64,000 nt of DNA. Origin: Promethearchaeota archaeon. GTDB lineage: Archaea > Asgardarchaeota > Lokiarchaeia > Sigyniarchaeales > SOKP01. Below the pieces are notes generated by a model that saw nothing but the letters and a program-made list of their open reading frames with translations, was not told the origin of the DNA and searched no databases. This document shows positions 45,076-54,472 of this stretch, one piece after another. The stretch covers positions 28,117 to 92,116 of the forward strand of contig SHMW01000009.1 of the NCBI GenBank assembly GCA_008080735.1, in the 5' to 3' direction. Numbering within the stretch: position 1 is the stretch's first letter; each line of letters opens with the position of its first letter. Position numbers and translations under genes: made by a program.

Positions 45076-45441
45076 TTATTTTAGTATGGTATGATAAAGA
45101 AATCCAAGTCCATGAGGTGTTGCTTTCCAGCCTGTTTTAGTATTCATGAGAAAAAACATTTCTTCGAGCATCGACAAATGATAGTTCAATTGCTCGTCTT
45201 TAAATTGAAAATGCTCGTTCAATTCATCAAAAGAGCGCGCATGAATATCAATAAATTTGAGAATCTCCCGTCGCGTCTTATTGGTCATAACGGAATAGAG
45301 ATGATCATGTTCGTCTTTTGGATCAATATGTTCTGTTTTCTTTAAATATTCGTCCATTTCCTCTTTACTTAAGATACATTTATCTAATATATCATGGCTT
45401 CCGACAAATGTAGAATGGTAGATATCATCATCCTGTTTCAT
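45076..45441 (-). CDS. Winged-helix (ArsR-like) protein, tandem paralog 1
   Basis: 121 residues. An N-terminal acidic arm (DILDKCILSKEEMDEYLKKT) precedes a winged-helix core: YSVMTNKTRREILKFIDIHA, SFDELNEHFQFKDEQLNYHL (recognition region) and an MLEEMFFLMNTKTGWKATPH wing. It is about two-thirds identical by eye to the protein at 45701-46066, including the ending GLGFLYHTIL(K/R). The acidic arm is conserved between the copies, so it is probably functional. Likely a DNA-binding regulator; target unknown. Confidence 0.75.
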   Translation of the reverse strand: MKQDDDIYHSTFVGSHDILDKCILSKEEMDEYLKKTEHIDPKDEHDHLYSVMTNKTRREILKFIDIHARSFDELNEHFQFKDEQLNYHLSMLEEMFFLMNTKTGWKATPHGLGFLYHTILK

Positions 45442-45700
45442 ATAGAATGATAAGAAAATGGCGCTTATAACATTTATAGAAAATTAAATGGTCAGATTGC
45501 CAAAATATGTGAAAAGAATTTCACTACATTTATTAAATTATTGCGTTAATCATTTATGTTAATTTTGGAAGGATTTTGTTTTAAGAATTATTCACATGAT
45601 CAGATTCTCCTCTATTTATCAATTATTTTAGGAGAAAAAAGAAAGGAAAGAAAAGATAAAAGAAAATACTCTAACGGTTCTCATTTTTACTTATATAGGA

Positions 45701-46066
45701 TTATCTTAAGATTGTATGATACAAGAAGCCGAGTCCTCGTGGAGTTGCTTTCCAGCCGCTTTTAGTATTTATAATGAAATAGACATTCTCGAGCATAGGG
45801 AGATGATAATTCAATTGCTCATCCTCTAAACTAACCTTATCCTTGATTTCTTCAACAGAGCGAGCATTAGTATCGATAAGTTTCAACAGTTCACGTCGGG
45901 TTTGATTGGTCATGACCGAATAGAGATGATCATGCTCCCTCTTCGGATCGATTTCCTCAGTCTTTTGTAAGTATTCATCCATCTCCTCGTCTGTTAATAT
46001 ACTTTTATCCAAGATATCTTGATCCCCCATAAAAGGTGAATGATACGGTTCTTCATCCTCCTTCAT
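45701..46066 (-). CDS. Winged-helix (ArsR-like) protein, tandem paralog 2
   Basis: 121 residues, same length and layout as the neighbouring copy: DILDKSILTDEEMDEYLQKT arm, YSVMTNQTRRELLKLIDTNA, SVEEIKDKVSLEDEQLNYHL and the NTKSGWKATPRGLGFLYHTI ending. It lies 259 bases from the other copy, with no gene between (the plus-strand ORFs there are shadows). It is also 47 bases downstream of the thioesterase gene on the same strand, so the two may share a transcript. Recent duplication is likely from the close similarity. Confidence 0.75.
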   Translation of the reverse strand: MKEDEEPYHSPFMGDQDILDKSILTDEEMDEYLQKTEEIDPKREHDHLYSVMTNQTRRELLKLIDTNARSVEEIKDKVSLEDEQLNYHLPMLENVYFIINTKSGWKATPRGLGFLYHTILR

Positions 46067-46112
46067 AGGGAAGGATAAGAAAAAGTGATAATAATTATAA
46101 GTCTTATAATAA

Positions 46113-46547
46113 TTATATTTCTACAAAATTCGAAAAGAATTCCTTTACATTCATTAAGCTCTTCGTATTCAAATCCATTACAAATCTAACCGCCTTAACA
46201 TCAGCCAATAGGGTCTTATCTGATTCTCGATAAAGTTTATGACGAAATTTCATCGATTTGGATCCTAATTCCTCAAGAGTTGTCTCTACAAGAATATAGT
46301 CGCCAAAACGAGCGGATCCTTCATAAGAAACTTCCACATGTTTTACTCCCAGCGCAATTTTCTGATGAATCAATTCCTCAACCTTTCGGGAGGTACCCAG
46401 AGAATTCATAAAACTGACAAAACCATCATCAAAATACATCATATAGTTCATGAAATGGACAATTCCCATGGCATCTGTGTCGTTAAAGCGTACTTTTACT
46501 ACAGTCGAATCAGAATGATTTAGAAGATATTCCGTTATATCGCTCAT
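46113..46547 (-). CDS. Hotdog-fold acyl-CoA thioesterase (4HBT/YbgC-like)
   Basis: 144 residues. The signature KVRFNDTDAMGIVHFMNYMMYFDDGF carries the catalytic Asp of the 4-hydroxybenzoyl-CoA thioesterase/YbgC group, followed by the hotdog helix and strands (VKHVEVSYEGSARFGDYILV, SMKFRHKLYRESDKTLLADV, AVRFVMDLNTKSLMNV). It hydrolyses a small acyl-CoA; substrate unknown. Tetrameric in known relatives. It precedes winged-helix paralog 2 on the same strand. Confidence 0.9.
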   Translation of the reverse strand: MSDITEYLLNHSDSTVVKVRFNDTDAMGIVHFMNYMMYFDDGFVSFMNSLGTSRKVEELIHQKIALGVKHVEVSYEGSARFGDYILVETTLEELGSKSMKFRHKLYRESDKTLLADVKAVRFVMDLNTKSLMNVKEFFSNFVEI

Positions 46548-46654
46548 TTAAGTGTTCACCAGATAAATATTTTAAATAGTTTTCCGTTAAAAAGTTTCTA
46601 CTTAGAAATTTCCAACAAAATAATAATCGAAATTATTAATATTGAGAGAAATTT

Positions 46655-46666
46655 CTATATTTATAG
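46655..46666 (+). promoter_or_regulatory. TATA-like box upstream of the HEPN/MNT pair
   Basis: ctatatttatag lies about 27 bases before the HEPN start at 46687, giving a nearly leaderless transcript. Confidence 0.5.
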
Positions 46667-46686
46667 AAGGAACAAAATATTAATCA

Positions 46687-47082
46687 ATGAAAAGTAAAGA
46701 AAAAGTTGATTTATTCTTTGAACGAGCGGAAAATTTCTTAAAAGGAGCCCAAGAGAGATTTCAGGACAGTGATTGGGATCTTACATGTTTTATGGCGGAA
46801 CAATCTGCCCAACTTTATTTGAAAGCAATTATTTTAGAAAAAACAGGAGATTTTCCAAAAACTCATTCAATAAAAGAGTTATTTAGTACGCTGTACAACA
46901 TAACTAAAAATGAGCGTTTTAAATATAATAGACAAAAATTGAGATTTTTAGAAGCTGCCTATTTCAATGCACGTTATTTTACTATTAGTTATGATGAAAA
47001 AGACGCAGAAGATGCGTTAAAGATTGTAAATGAGGTGAAAAAACTTGTTGGAAGCATTAGAAGTGATAAAAAAAAGAAATGA
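46687..47082 (+). CDS. HEPN domain protein of a HEPN/MNT module
   Basis: 131 residues, all-helical: FFERAENFLKGAQERFQDSD, LTCFMAEQSAQLYLKAIILE, KTHSIKELFSTLYN and LEAAYFNARYF. This is the HEPN pattern with the A..Q..LKA and H(S/D)..L motifs. The RxxxxxH RNase motif of active HEPN toxins is not evident, so it may be a binding partner rather than a ribonuclease. It directly precedes a minimal nucleotidyltransferase gene, the usual toxin-antitoxin arrangement, with a TATA-like box upstream. Confidence 0.85.
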   Translation: MKSKEKVDLFFERAENFLKGAQERFQDSDWDLTCFMAEQSAQLYLKAIILEKTGDFPKTHSIKELFSTLYNITKNERFKYNRQKLRFLEAAYFNARYFTISYDEKDAEDALKIVNEVKKLVGSIRSDKKKK

Positions 47083-47083
47083 A

Positions 47084-47407
47084 ATGATCAAAAACAATAG
47101 AAAATATTTAAAAAGAATCAACACTCATATTAAAAAAATTTTGCCCGAGGCACAGAGCTTCTTATTTGGCAGCATTCTCGAAAACAAACTAGTAGCGGGA
47201 AGTGATGTTGATATATTAATCATTGCCGAAGTTCCAAAAAGTCAGATGGAACGAGCAGGAATAATTGTAAGAATCGAAAAGGGAGCCAAATTACCTTACG
47301 TCCATCCATTTGATTTTCATCTCCTTACACAACAAGAATTTGATGATTGGAATTCTATTTATAAGTTAAAGATTAAAAAAATGGAAGAATATCTAAATGC
47401 TAACTAG
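47084..47407 (+). CDS. MNT-type minimal nucleotidyltransferase, partner of HEPN
   Basis: 107 residues from ATG 47084, one base after the HEPN stop. The track's TTG at 47045 is an alternative, since GAGGTG lies seven bases before it, and would overlap HEPN by 38 bases. The active-site motif SFLFGSILENKLVAGSDVDI contains the GS and SDxD of polymerase-beta-like nucleotidyltransferases. MNT proteins in such pairs can AMPylate and silence the HEPN partner; that role is inferred from family knowledge. A third acidic residue may come from the DFHLL strand. Confidence 0.82.
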   Translation: MIKNNRKYLKRINTHIKKILPEAQSFLFGSILENKLVAGSDVDILIIAEVPKSQMERAGIIVRIEKGAKLPYVHPFDFHLLTQQEFDDWNSIYKLKIKKMEEYLNAN

Positions 47408-47496
47408 GAAAATTTATAGTTAAATAATTTTTTGAGTGGATTTGAAACCAAATCAGCATAACTAAGATTATATATGAAACAAATGGATTTAGGATA

Positions 47497-48339
47497 TTAC
47501 CCACTTAAGAAATCTAGCATATCTATTATCACTTCTTTTCTATTTCGCATAAAGAGGTTATGACCATAGTTCTCATAAAGTTTCAATTGTGCATTCGGTA
47601 TACCCTCAGCGGTTTTTTTTACATCCTCAGCGGTATATCCTATATCTTGTGCTCCGCTTAAAACTAATGTAGATGCCTTAATATCTTTCAACCGATTTAT
47701 AAAATTCATTTCTCTATCTCCCTGAATTTCATTGAGAAAGTCATTCGGATACTCAACATCTCCTATGAATTTTCTTCCAAACAATAAAATTAATGGATTC
47801 ACTATAGCCTTCAAAAATCGTGTACTATAGACCATATCAGTGATCGCCGTCATCGATTTACCGTATTTCGCTTGTTTAAAATAGTCTGCCGCCTTTTTTT
47901 CGATTTTCGCTCCTTCTTCGCTCAGTCGATATGCAGTAGAAATGAGTATAAGTTTCTTAACAACGTCAGGATGATCAGCCGCTAAATATTGAGCGATTTG
48001 TCCTCCTGTAGAAGTACCCATGATATTTACTGGAAAATTAAATGTTTTGCGTATCAAATCGGCATAATCTTCAGCCATTTTATCAAACAGATACCCTTCG
48101 GGTAAATTTGGTCAGCGTCCGATAAGATAATAAGTGAAGTCTTCAGTGAGCAATTTACCCGACTTTATGAATTCCTTCAGCATCATCCCAGACGGGGGTT
48201 TATGTATGAATGATAATGCTTCAATTTCGATGAGAATTTCTGATTTGTTGCCCATACGTGCGTATGGTAATCTATTTTTAAAATACCCCGTCTCAATCCC
48301 ATATTTTTCCTTTAATTTTCTATCTTTATCTTTTTTCAA
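47497..48339 (-). pseudogene. Alpha/beta hydrolase interrupted by an in-frame TGA
   Basis: The track shows two ORFs (48112-48339 and 47497-48078), but both lie in the same frame and are separated only by one TGA (48114-48112) and 11 sense codons. Read through, the join gives TEDFTYYLIGR-TGA-PNLPEGYLFDKMAEDYA, matching the typical GRRPGLPxGYTxxDMAxDYA of this hydrolase group, so the stop replaces an Arg/Lys codon. The nucleophile elbow is IMGTSTGGQIAQYLA, acid Asp in LSGAQDIGY, His in ENYGHNLFM. About 281 codons in all. It may be a recent pseudogene, a readthrough case or a base error; selenocysteine is unlikely at this non-catalytic position. Confidence 0.75.
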
Positions 48340-48514
48340 AATTTTAATTATCCATATATGTGTTATATTATAATGTTCATAGAATCTACTCTATTTAAAA
48401 TTGTTTTTTGGTCGCAAAATTCATGTACACACTAATGGTATTTAATCTCTTCAGATGAATAAAAAAGTCAATAAACTCAAAAAAAGAAAAAAATATGAAA
48501 TTATTTATATATGG

Positions 48515-49927
48515 TTATTCCTCGTACTTAATGCCCAATTCTTCTAATCTAGCTTTCTCTTTAGCTTCATGGATTTGAGCTAATTTTTGTTTTGTACCTT
48601 GCCATTCCGGTCCATCTAACGGATACCAATACATGGCAATAAAACAGACAAAAAGTAAAAGCGCAGGGATAAGCATCCATCCAATTATAATGCCGGTTTC
48701 AGCCAAAGAATCTTGGTTACCCACCATGCTTTCAGTGGAGATATAGCCAAATGCTCCTATGATGAGGAGAAAAGCGCTCTGAGCAAGGTTGATGGCATAT
48801 TTAGTTACAAAACTATTGACTCCGGCATACATTCCTTCTCGCCGTTCACCAGATACGCTCTCATCGTAATCAATTACATCACCATTCATCATGGGAATGA
48901 GGTAGAGCCCACCGCAGAGTCCCATCCCGATCCCAATAAAACCTATCATCGTAGGAATTAAAAACCTTCCTAAGATTAAGATGAGGAAACATCCAGCAGA
49001 AAAGCTTGCCAACATTATTTGCATCGATTTTTTTACACCAAACTCATGTCCTTTAATGATAAAGAGATAAACACCCACAAATACTCCAACTATCAACATT
49101 AAGATCAAGGCGAGAAAATTAGTTTCTAATTCATCTGTATAGTAGAAGAGACCAAACATCAAACCGCTTTGGACATATATGATGGTAAAGCTAATTATTT
49201 CGAAGATAAGGAAAGATTTATTGGTCAGTGTCTTTTTCAAAGAATCAATAAATGGAACAGGTTCTTCTTGGCGTTGGTGTACTTTTTCTTCGTAGAAAAA
49301 TGTACTTAGAAAGACGATGGCGCCTACTGCAATCCCCAAGATGATATGGAATAGTATGTAAAACGTAAGATCTCCACTTGAGCTGGGTTTAAGCGCTGGT
49401 AAAATAAACAACGGGGTTGCCATAGCGAACACACTGAATATTACCTTCCAAATGAAGATGGTGCCTCTAGCTTTATTTGAAACCGCCATTTCATAGGGCA
49501 TCACATATAGACTGGTCGCAACTGCGGTATATAGGGTATCATACAGAAATAAAGTAATGAGAAATTGGAAAAACATTATCAATTGATTACTTTCTGTGCC
49601 CGGGATGGGAAGCCAACATAAAATGTAGGAAAGCCCTAAAATTGGACCACCATACCGAATATAGGGAATCCTTCGACCAAGCTTATGTCTAGTTCTATCA
49701 CTAATCGACCCAAAAATTGGATCATTTATAATATTCCAAAACCCGAATAGACTCAGCACAATTACAGAATAGATGGGATCCAAACCTCTTGTAGTGGTGA
49801 AATAATACGTTAAAGTTCCGCCTCCGATTATTGTTTGAGCAAATGCTACAATTCCATCCGCACCCGATACTGAGATTCGGCTTTTTAAGGGAACATATTC
49901 TTCTTTCAAGTTCTTGTTTTCACTCAT
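48515..49927 (-). CDS. GPH-family (MelB-like) cation/sugar symporter
   Basis: 470 residues from ATG 49927 (MSENKNLKEEYVPLKSR); the track's earlier ATG adds 12 residues. Twelve membrane helices. The GPH signature is clear: GFWNIINDPIFGSISDRTRHKLGRR, the Asp/Arg loop that binds cation and orients sugar. Also VMPYEMAVSNKARGT and a FIGIGMGLCGGLYLIPMMNG segment with the conserved DVIDYDESVSGERREGMYAG. Members import disaccharides, pentosides or glucuronides with Na+ or H+. Substrate unknown. The C-terminal cytoplasmic helix (KLAQIHEAKEKARLEELGI) is typical. Confidence 0.92.
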   Translation of the reverse strand: MSENKNLKEEYVPLKSRISVSGADGIVAFAQTIIGGGTLTYYFTTTRGLDPIYSVIVLSLFGFWNIINDPIFGSISDRTRHKLGRRIPYIRYGGPILGLSYILCWLPIPGTESNQLIMFFQFLITLFLYDTLYTAVATSLYVMPYEMAVSNKARGTIFIWKVIFSVFAMATPLFILPALKPSSSGDLTFYILFHIILGIAVGAIVFLSTFFYEEKVHQRQEEPVPFIDSLKKTLTNKSFLIFEIISFTIIYVQSGLMFGLFYYTDELETNFLALILMLIVGVFVGVYLFIIKGHEFGVKKSMQIMLASFSAGCFLILILGRFLIPTMIGFIGIGMGLCGGLYLIPMMNGDVIDYDESVSGERREGMYAGVNSFVTKYAINLAQSAFLLIIGAFGYISTESMVGNQDSLAETGIIIGWMLIPALLLFVCFIAMYWYPLDGPEWQGTKQKLAQIHEAKEKARLEELGIKYEE

Positions 49928-50053
49928 GATCAAAATTTTTCTATTTTTATAATTAAGTAACATAACATAAAATGATATTTAAGTGCTACACATTAGTGTG
50001 TAGCAATCAATTAAGAAAGTATTAAAAACTATTAAAGTGGACAAGATTTTAAT

Positions 50054-51514
50054 TCAGTATTCTGAGCAAAAGGGTAATACCATATTCTTCAATATATACA
50101 GTGTTTTGCGCCCTGATTTTGTTTTAGCATATTTTGAATTGGATATATTAACGATATCTAGGTTTTCTGGAATTCTTTTTTGTATTGTATCTGATAAGAA
50201 CTTATCAAATCTGTGGTAATCTCTTTTTGTCTCAGTCCATAAATATCCATTTTTTTCAAAATAATTAGGATTTTTCATTTTGAATTTTCTCACATGTTTT
50301 TCTGCTTTCGAGGGTGGACCCCTTCTTTCATAAGTAGGATTTATCTGAGGATTTTGGCAATATAAAGCGATATTATATTCTCTTTTAGGAACTTTGAAAA
50401 AGACTTCAAAAAAAATTTTTCCAAATCGTTTTTCATGTGTATATTCTTTTTCACCATGGGTGACTAAAAAATCTCCTAAAGAGTATAGCTTATCTCGCGT
50501 TTCTGTGTAGTGTATATCAGATTTTATATCTTTTGATTCCACGATAAATAATCTTTCTGTTAATCTTGGGGTGTCTGCAGGCTTAAATAATGGGATCTCT
50601 TCAATTCGAAAAAATTTTTTAGAAGGATTTTTTAAGAATTTGAGAACTTGGGAATTACAATATCTATAAGCTTTTTGTGAGATGGCCGAGGCGACATTTC
50701 TAAACTTATCAATAGGGTCAATGATTATGAGAAAATCGTTGTGAAAATGATCAATTTCATTTAATTCTTCTTTAGTTCTCCCATAATAATCAAGAGGGGT
50801 CATTTCAAGCGCATTAAAATTTTCAAAAACTCTAATAAGATCTCCAAAATGATATATCAGTAATTCTGCGCTATATCCAATAAAACCTACCCTCCCCAAT
50901 GCGCTTTTATCGCCATAACTATGACACGCTTTAAAAAATTGCTTCAGAAGTCTTACATCGTCCTTTTGGGCTGTACTTAATTCTTTTTGAACAAATTTGC
51001 CATGCCAAGGGGATCTATCAACCGCAGTAATAGGTCCATTTTCTCTGATATATTCTCGCTCTAAATCAAAATAAAGGACTATGTCGACTTGTATCGTAAT
51101 ATCCTTTTTTTTATATTTTACTTGTACATATGGATGTTCTGCATATAGAAGTGTCGGATTTTTAAATTCAGAGGGGGCTAAGGATTCAATTATCCAGTTG
51201 TTGCAATACCATAAAAACTTCTCTTTTATTTTTTTTTTTAAGTTGCGCGTATCTAAATTGTCGTATTGTTTTTCAAAGGCTGTATAATCCAGTCCAATAA
51301 AAAGATCTATGTCGAAATCGTCTCTTAATTGAGTTTGTTTTATCCCCGTCGATCCTTGAGGTTCGATATCTCTATAATCTATATTTAACTCTTCTGCTTT
51401 TTGACGAATTAAACTTGAAAGTTTTTGGACTATTTTATCTATTAAATCTATTTCTTCCTTTGTAGGTCTTATTTGTTCCAAAATTTCATCAAAAATATCT
51501 TCAATCGGGGTCAT
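50054..51514 (-). CDS. cca: CCA-adding enzyme, archaeal class I
   Basis: 486 residues, close to the 430-460 of archaeal CCA-adding enzymes. The nucleotidyltransferase motif is DIEPQGSTGIKQTQLRDDFD followed by IDLFIGLDY; the third carboxylate is in ITIQVDIVLYFD. Further family marks are the QKDDVRLLKQFFKACHSYG helix and a GRVGFIGYSAELLIYHFGD segment. It adds CCA to tRNA 3' ends without a template. About 180 bases downstream of aIF5B on the same strand; a shared translation-related transcript is possible. Confidence 0.93.
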   Translation of the reverse strand: MTPIEDIFDEILEQIRPTKEEIDLIDKIVQKLSSLIRQKAEELNIDYRDIEPQGSTGIKQTQLRDDFDIDLFIGLDYTAFEKQYDNLDTRNLKKKIKEKFLWYCNNWIIESLAPSEFKNPTLLYAEHPYVQVKYKKKDITIQVDIVLYFDLEREYIRENGPITAVDRSPWHGKFVQKELSTAQKDDVRLLKQFFKACHSYGDKSALGRVGFIGYSAELLIYHFGDLIRVFENFNALEMTPLDYYGRTKEELNEIDHFHNDFLIIIDPIDKFRNVASAISQKAYRYCNSQVLKFLKNPSKKFFRIEEIPLFKPADTPRLTERLFIVESKDIKSDIHYTETRDKLYSLGDFLVTHGEKEYTHEKRFGKIFFEVFFKVPKREYNIALYCQNPQINPTYERRGPPSKAEKHVRKFKMKNPNYFEKNGYLWTETKRDYHRFDKFLSDTIQKRIPENLDIVNISNSKYAKTKSGRKTLYILKNMVLPFCSEY

Positions 51515-51695
51515 TTTAGTAGTTTGAATTAAATAGGCTCTTGCTTACGTTTATAGGAAGTAAGATTAATGTATATAATCATTATTTAGATAAATGATTT
51601 GTTTTCCCTATTAATAAAAACCAGAGAAAGTTTAGATTAATTAATCCAAATTTTTGGGGGAATGAATATATATTAGAAAAAGATTCAAAAAAGCC

Positions 51696-53501
51696 TTACA
51701 TTCCCCACCATGGATGTTCAATTTCTCTCATAAGTTGGATATATTCTCTTAATGCATCCTTTTGGTCTGTTCTTAGGTCGTTTAAAAACTTTGATATTAA
51801 TTGTCGTACGTGTGATTCGGGTACTTTAACGTATAACGTCTCATCTTTATCTATATCGCGACCTATCTCTATCCCTCTGACTGAAATTGCCACTTCCGCA
51901 TCTTTCTCCGCTTTATCGATATTTTGTCCCTTATCTTGTAATTGATGAACTCGTCCAACCTTCTTTCCATAATCTGTAATCAATGGTACTTTTGGTTGAA
52001 CTGTTCCCGCCTCTACGTTTACTCCAAATACTGCGGGATCAGAGTTGCGAAAAACATATTGCGGGAACATTTTGATTTTGGCGGGTAAAATTAGTTCCCC
52101 AAGTTCTTGAGCAGTATCTTCTGCTTTCCTTGTTTCAGAATATTCGAGATAATCATCTAATAATCGATAAATCACATTATTTGTGAAAATTCTAATATTA
52201 TCTTTATTTGCTTGTTCTTGGGCTTCGGGCAATACGGGAACATTAAATCCCAAAACCACAGCAGAATAAGGATCAAAATCTTTTACAATGTTCGCATTTA
52301 AAATATCTTCTTTTTTTATTGGCCCTACATCAGCAACACTTATATTCACACCGCTTTTTGAAAAGTGATTTTCTAAAGCTTCAAGTGAACCTAAAGTATC
52401 CGCTTTCAGCACAACTCCCGCTTTATCCGTATGAATCTTAATCCGCTCAACCTCCTCTTCTATCTCATTATACACTTGCTCTTCTTCCTCGGTTTCTGTA
52501 AAACTCTTAAAAGGAGAACCCGCAACAACCTCGTCAATATCGGGAGCTAATATCTTAATTCCAGCAGCTGCACTGACCATCTCTACAGAATCAAATTTTT
52601 GACGTGGATCTCTAATTTCATCCATCGGTTTCGGAGTGAGTAATGCTCGCACCTTCGATTTAATTGGTTCATTTAATCCCCCAACAACAAACTCATCACC
52701 TTTATGAAGTATTCCATTATAGATTAACACATCCATGGTTTTTCCGTATCCGCGCTCTTTTTTAACCTCGAGGACAACCCCTATAGCATTTCCCTCAGAG
52801 AATTGTAAATTTTCAGTTAAATATTGTTGTACTAAACCCATTAATACCATCAATAATGTACTTATCCCCTCACCGGTTTTTGCGCTTGTGGGAACAATGG
52901 CAATCTTCCTAGTAAAATCTTTGATCTTGTCATATCTATCAATTCCTTTGTATCCTTCTTCAAGGAAATCCCCCATCATACGATATATTGTTTCATTCAG
53001 GTAATCTTTGACGTGTTGTTTCTGTTTTTGATAAGTGTCTAAAAAATCGGCATCTTTTTGAGATTTCCATCCCGGTATTCTATCTATTTTATTTGCAGCT
53101 ATAACAAACGGAGTTTTTCTCTCACGCAAGATTCTTACAGATTCCCACGTAATTGGTTGAGTCCCAGACATTACATCTACGACTAATATTGCGATATCGG
53201 CAACTGCACCTCCGCGCTTGCGTAAATTCATAAATGCGGCATGACCTGGAGTATCAACTATTAATAGCCCCGGTAATTTGAGCTTTCTCTGCGAAAATTC
53301 TTTCTTAGATTTCACGAGGAATTCTTTAAGATCATCAATCGGAAAGAAAGAAGCTCCAATATGTTGAGTAATTCCCGCGGCTTCTCTCTGTTGTACTACA
53401 GTACCGCGGATGTAATCGAGCAAGGACGTCTTTCCGTGGTCTATATGGCCCAGAATACACGCTATCGGAGCCCTTATGGGCTTCTCCTTCTCTTCAGTCA
53501 T
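51696..53501 (-). CDS. infB: Translation initiation factor aIF5B
   Basis: 601 residues, the standard archaeal length. G1 CILGHIDHGKTSLLDYI, VVQQREAAGITQHIGA switch I, G3 LIVDTPGHAAFMNLRKRGG, G4 VIAANKIDRIPGW, G5 PTSAKTGEGI, then domain II, the IF2-like domain III (GVVLKADTLGSLEALENHF) and domain IV ending in the aIF1A-binding helices. It promotes subunit joining with initiator tRNA. No intein. The C-terminus NDLRTDQKDALREYIQLMRE matches the archaeal/eukaryal form rather than bacterial IF2. Confidence 0.96.
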   Translation of the reverse strand: MTEEKEKPIRAPIACILGHIDHGKTSLLDYIRGTVVQQREAAGITQHIGASFFPIDDLKEFLVKSKKEFSQRKLKLPGLLIVDTPGHAAFMNLRKRGGAVADIAILVVDVMSGTQPITWESVRILRERKTPFVIAANKIDRIPGWKSQKDADFLDTYQKQKQHVKDYLNETIYRMMGDFLEEGYKGIDRYDKIKDFTRKIAIVPTSAKTGEGISTLLMVLMGLVQQYLTENLQFSEGNAIGVVLEVKKERGYGKTMDVLIYNGILHKGDEFVVGGLNEPIKSKVRALLTPKPMDEIRDPRQKFDSVEMVSAAAGIKILAPDIDEVVAGSPFKSFTETEEEEQVYNEIEEEVERIKIHTDKAGVVLKADTLGSLEALENHFSKSGVNISVADVGPIKKEDILNANIVKDFDPYSAVVLGFNVPVLPEAQEQANKDNIRIFTNNVIYRLLDDYLEYSETRKAEDTAQELGELILPAKIKMFPQYVFRNSDPAVFGVNVEAGTVQPKVPLITDYGKKVGRVHQLQDKGQNIDKAEKDAEVAISVRGIEIGRDIDKDETLYVKVPESHVRQLISKFLNDLRTDQKDALREYIQLMREIEHPWWGM

Positions 53502-53676
53502 TGATTTTCACGTTATATAATATTATTAGTGATTAATGGTAATATTCTATTTAGAAAATGAATATTCTCATTAGAATTTTTTGGATTTTAGTTCCGATAT
53601 AATATATGATTATTAGGAATACCTTTAATATAATTTTAAATTCTATCATTTATAGTTTACATTATAATTGATCAAT

Positions 53677-53686
53677 ATTTATAAAT
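53677..53686 (+). promoter_or_regulatory. TATA-like box upstream of the 53709 membrane gene
   Basis: atttataaat centred about 28 bases before ATG 53709; this agrees with a leaderless mRNA, as no ribosome site is seen. Confidence 0.5.
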
Positions 53687-53708
53687 CAAAATTTTTTTAT
53701 ACTTTACA

Positions 53709-54431
53709 ATGACAGATCTCGGTACTACACAATTATTAGAAGGATTCTTAGGTTTTATATGGGTTGCTATTGCGATATTCATTGGAGTCCGTATTATTTT
53801 CAAAGCAAAAGAATTAGATCGAAAAGAATTAATCACTGTAGGATTATCATATATTTTTGTGTCGAGTGCTTGGTGGGGAGTCGCTGTGCAATTGATCTCG
53901 TACGGGATTTTTTCCTTTCCCATAACATATATTCCGTATTTATTAATTGCCAATATATTTGTACCTCCAGGATTGGTGTGTTGGGTATATTCATTTTCAG
54001 AAATGGTTAATCCCTATCTAAAGAAAAAGTTATTATTGATTTATGTTCCGTTTTGTATCCTATGGGAAGTTTTAATTTTTGTCTTTCTATTCACAAATCC
54101 GGATTTTGTTGGAAGCTTTGAATTTCCATTCAATTCGAGTCATGGTGATGTTATTCGAATATTTATTATCATAGCGATCTTTTCATTTGTGTTATCTGGA
54201 GTCTATTTTGCAATGCAATCCATGAAATTAGAAGATCCTGAAATAAAGTGGAAAGGGAGATTTCTTTTTGCTGCGTGGATTTCATTCTGTATCGGAGCGT
54301 TAATGGATGCTTTATTACCTCTTATACCAGTGATTCTGATACTTACGCGACTAATATTGATAACTGGGGCGATTGAATATTATTTAGGGTTTTTTCTGCC
54401 TTCTAAGTTTAAAGAATGGTTATTACAATAA
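53709..54431 (+). CDS. Seven-helix-like integral membrane protein
   Basis: 240 residues with about seven membrane helices: LLEGFLGFIWVAIAIFIGVR, then YIFVSSAWWGVAVQLISYGI, a LLIANIFVPPGLVCWVYSF stretch and later pairs, ending IEYYLGFFLPSKFKEWLL. Layout and size match the 3117 and 7864 proteins, though sequence identity by eye is low. Basic/acidic short loops (KAKELDRKELI) alternate as in sensor-type seven-helix domains. No function recognised. It is 32-41 bases upstream of the longin-like gene, so the two are probably co-transcribed. Confidence 0.7.
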   Translation: MTDLGTTQLLEGFLGFIWVAIAIFIGVRIIFKAKELDRKELITVGLSYIFVSSAWWGVAVQLISYGIFSFPITYIPYLLIANIFVPPGLVCWVYSFSEMVNPYLKKKLLLIYVPFCILWEVLIFVFLFTNPDFVGSFEFPFNSSHGDVIRIFIIIAIFSFVLSGVYFAMQSMKLEDPEIKWKGRFLFAAWISFCIGALMDALLPLIPVILILTRLILITGAIEYYLGFFLPSKFKEWLLQ

Positions 54432-54472
54432 TATAACTCTATTGAAAAACATTATACAAGGGATTGAGTGGT

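Noticed and set aside
48112-48114. Selenocysteine at the in-frame TGA of the hydrolase
   Set aside because: The position corresponds to an Arg/Lys in relatives, not Cys, and no SECIS-like hairpin was seen in the 3' region.
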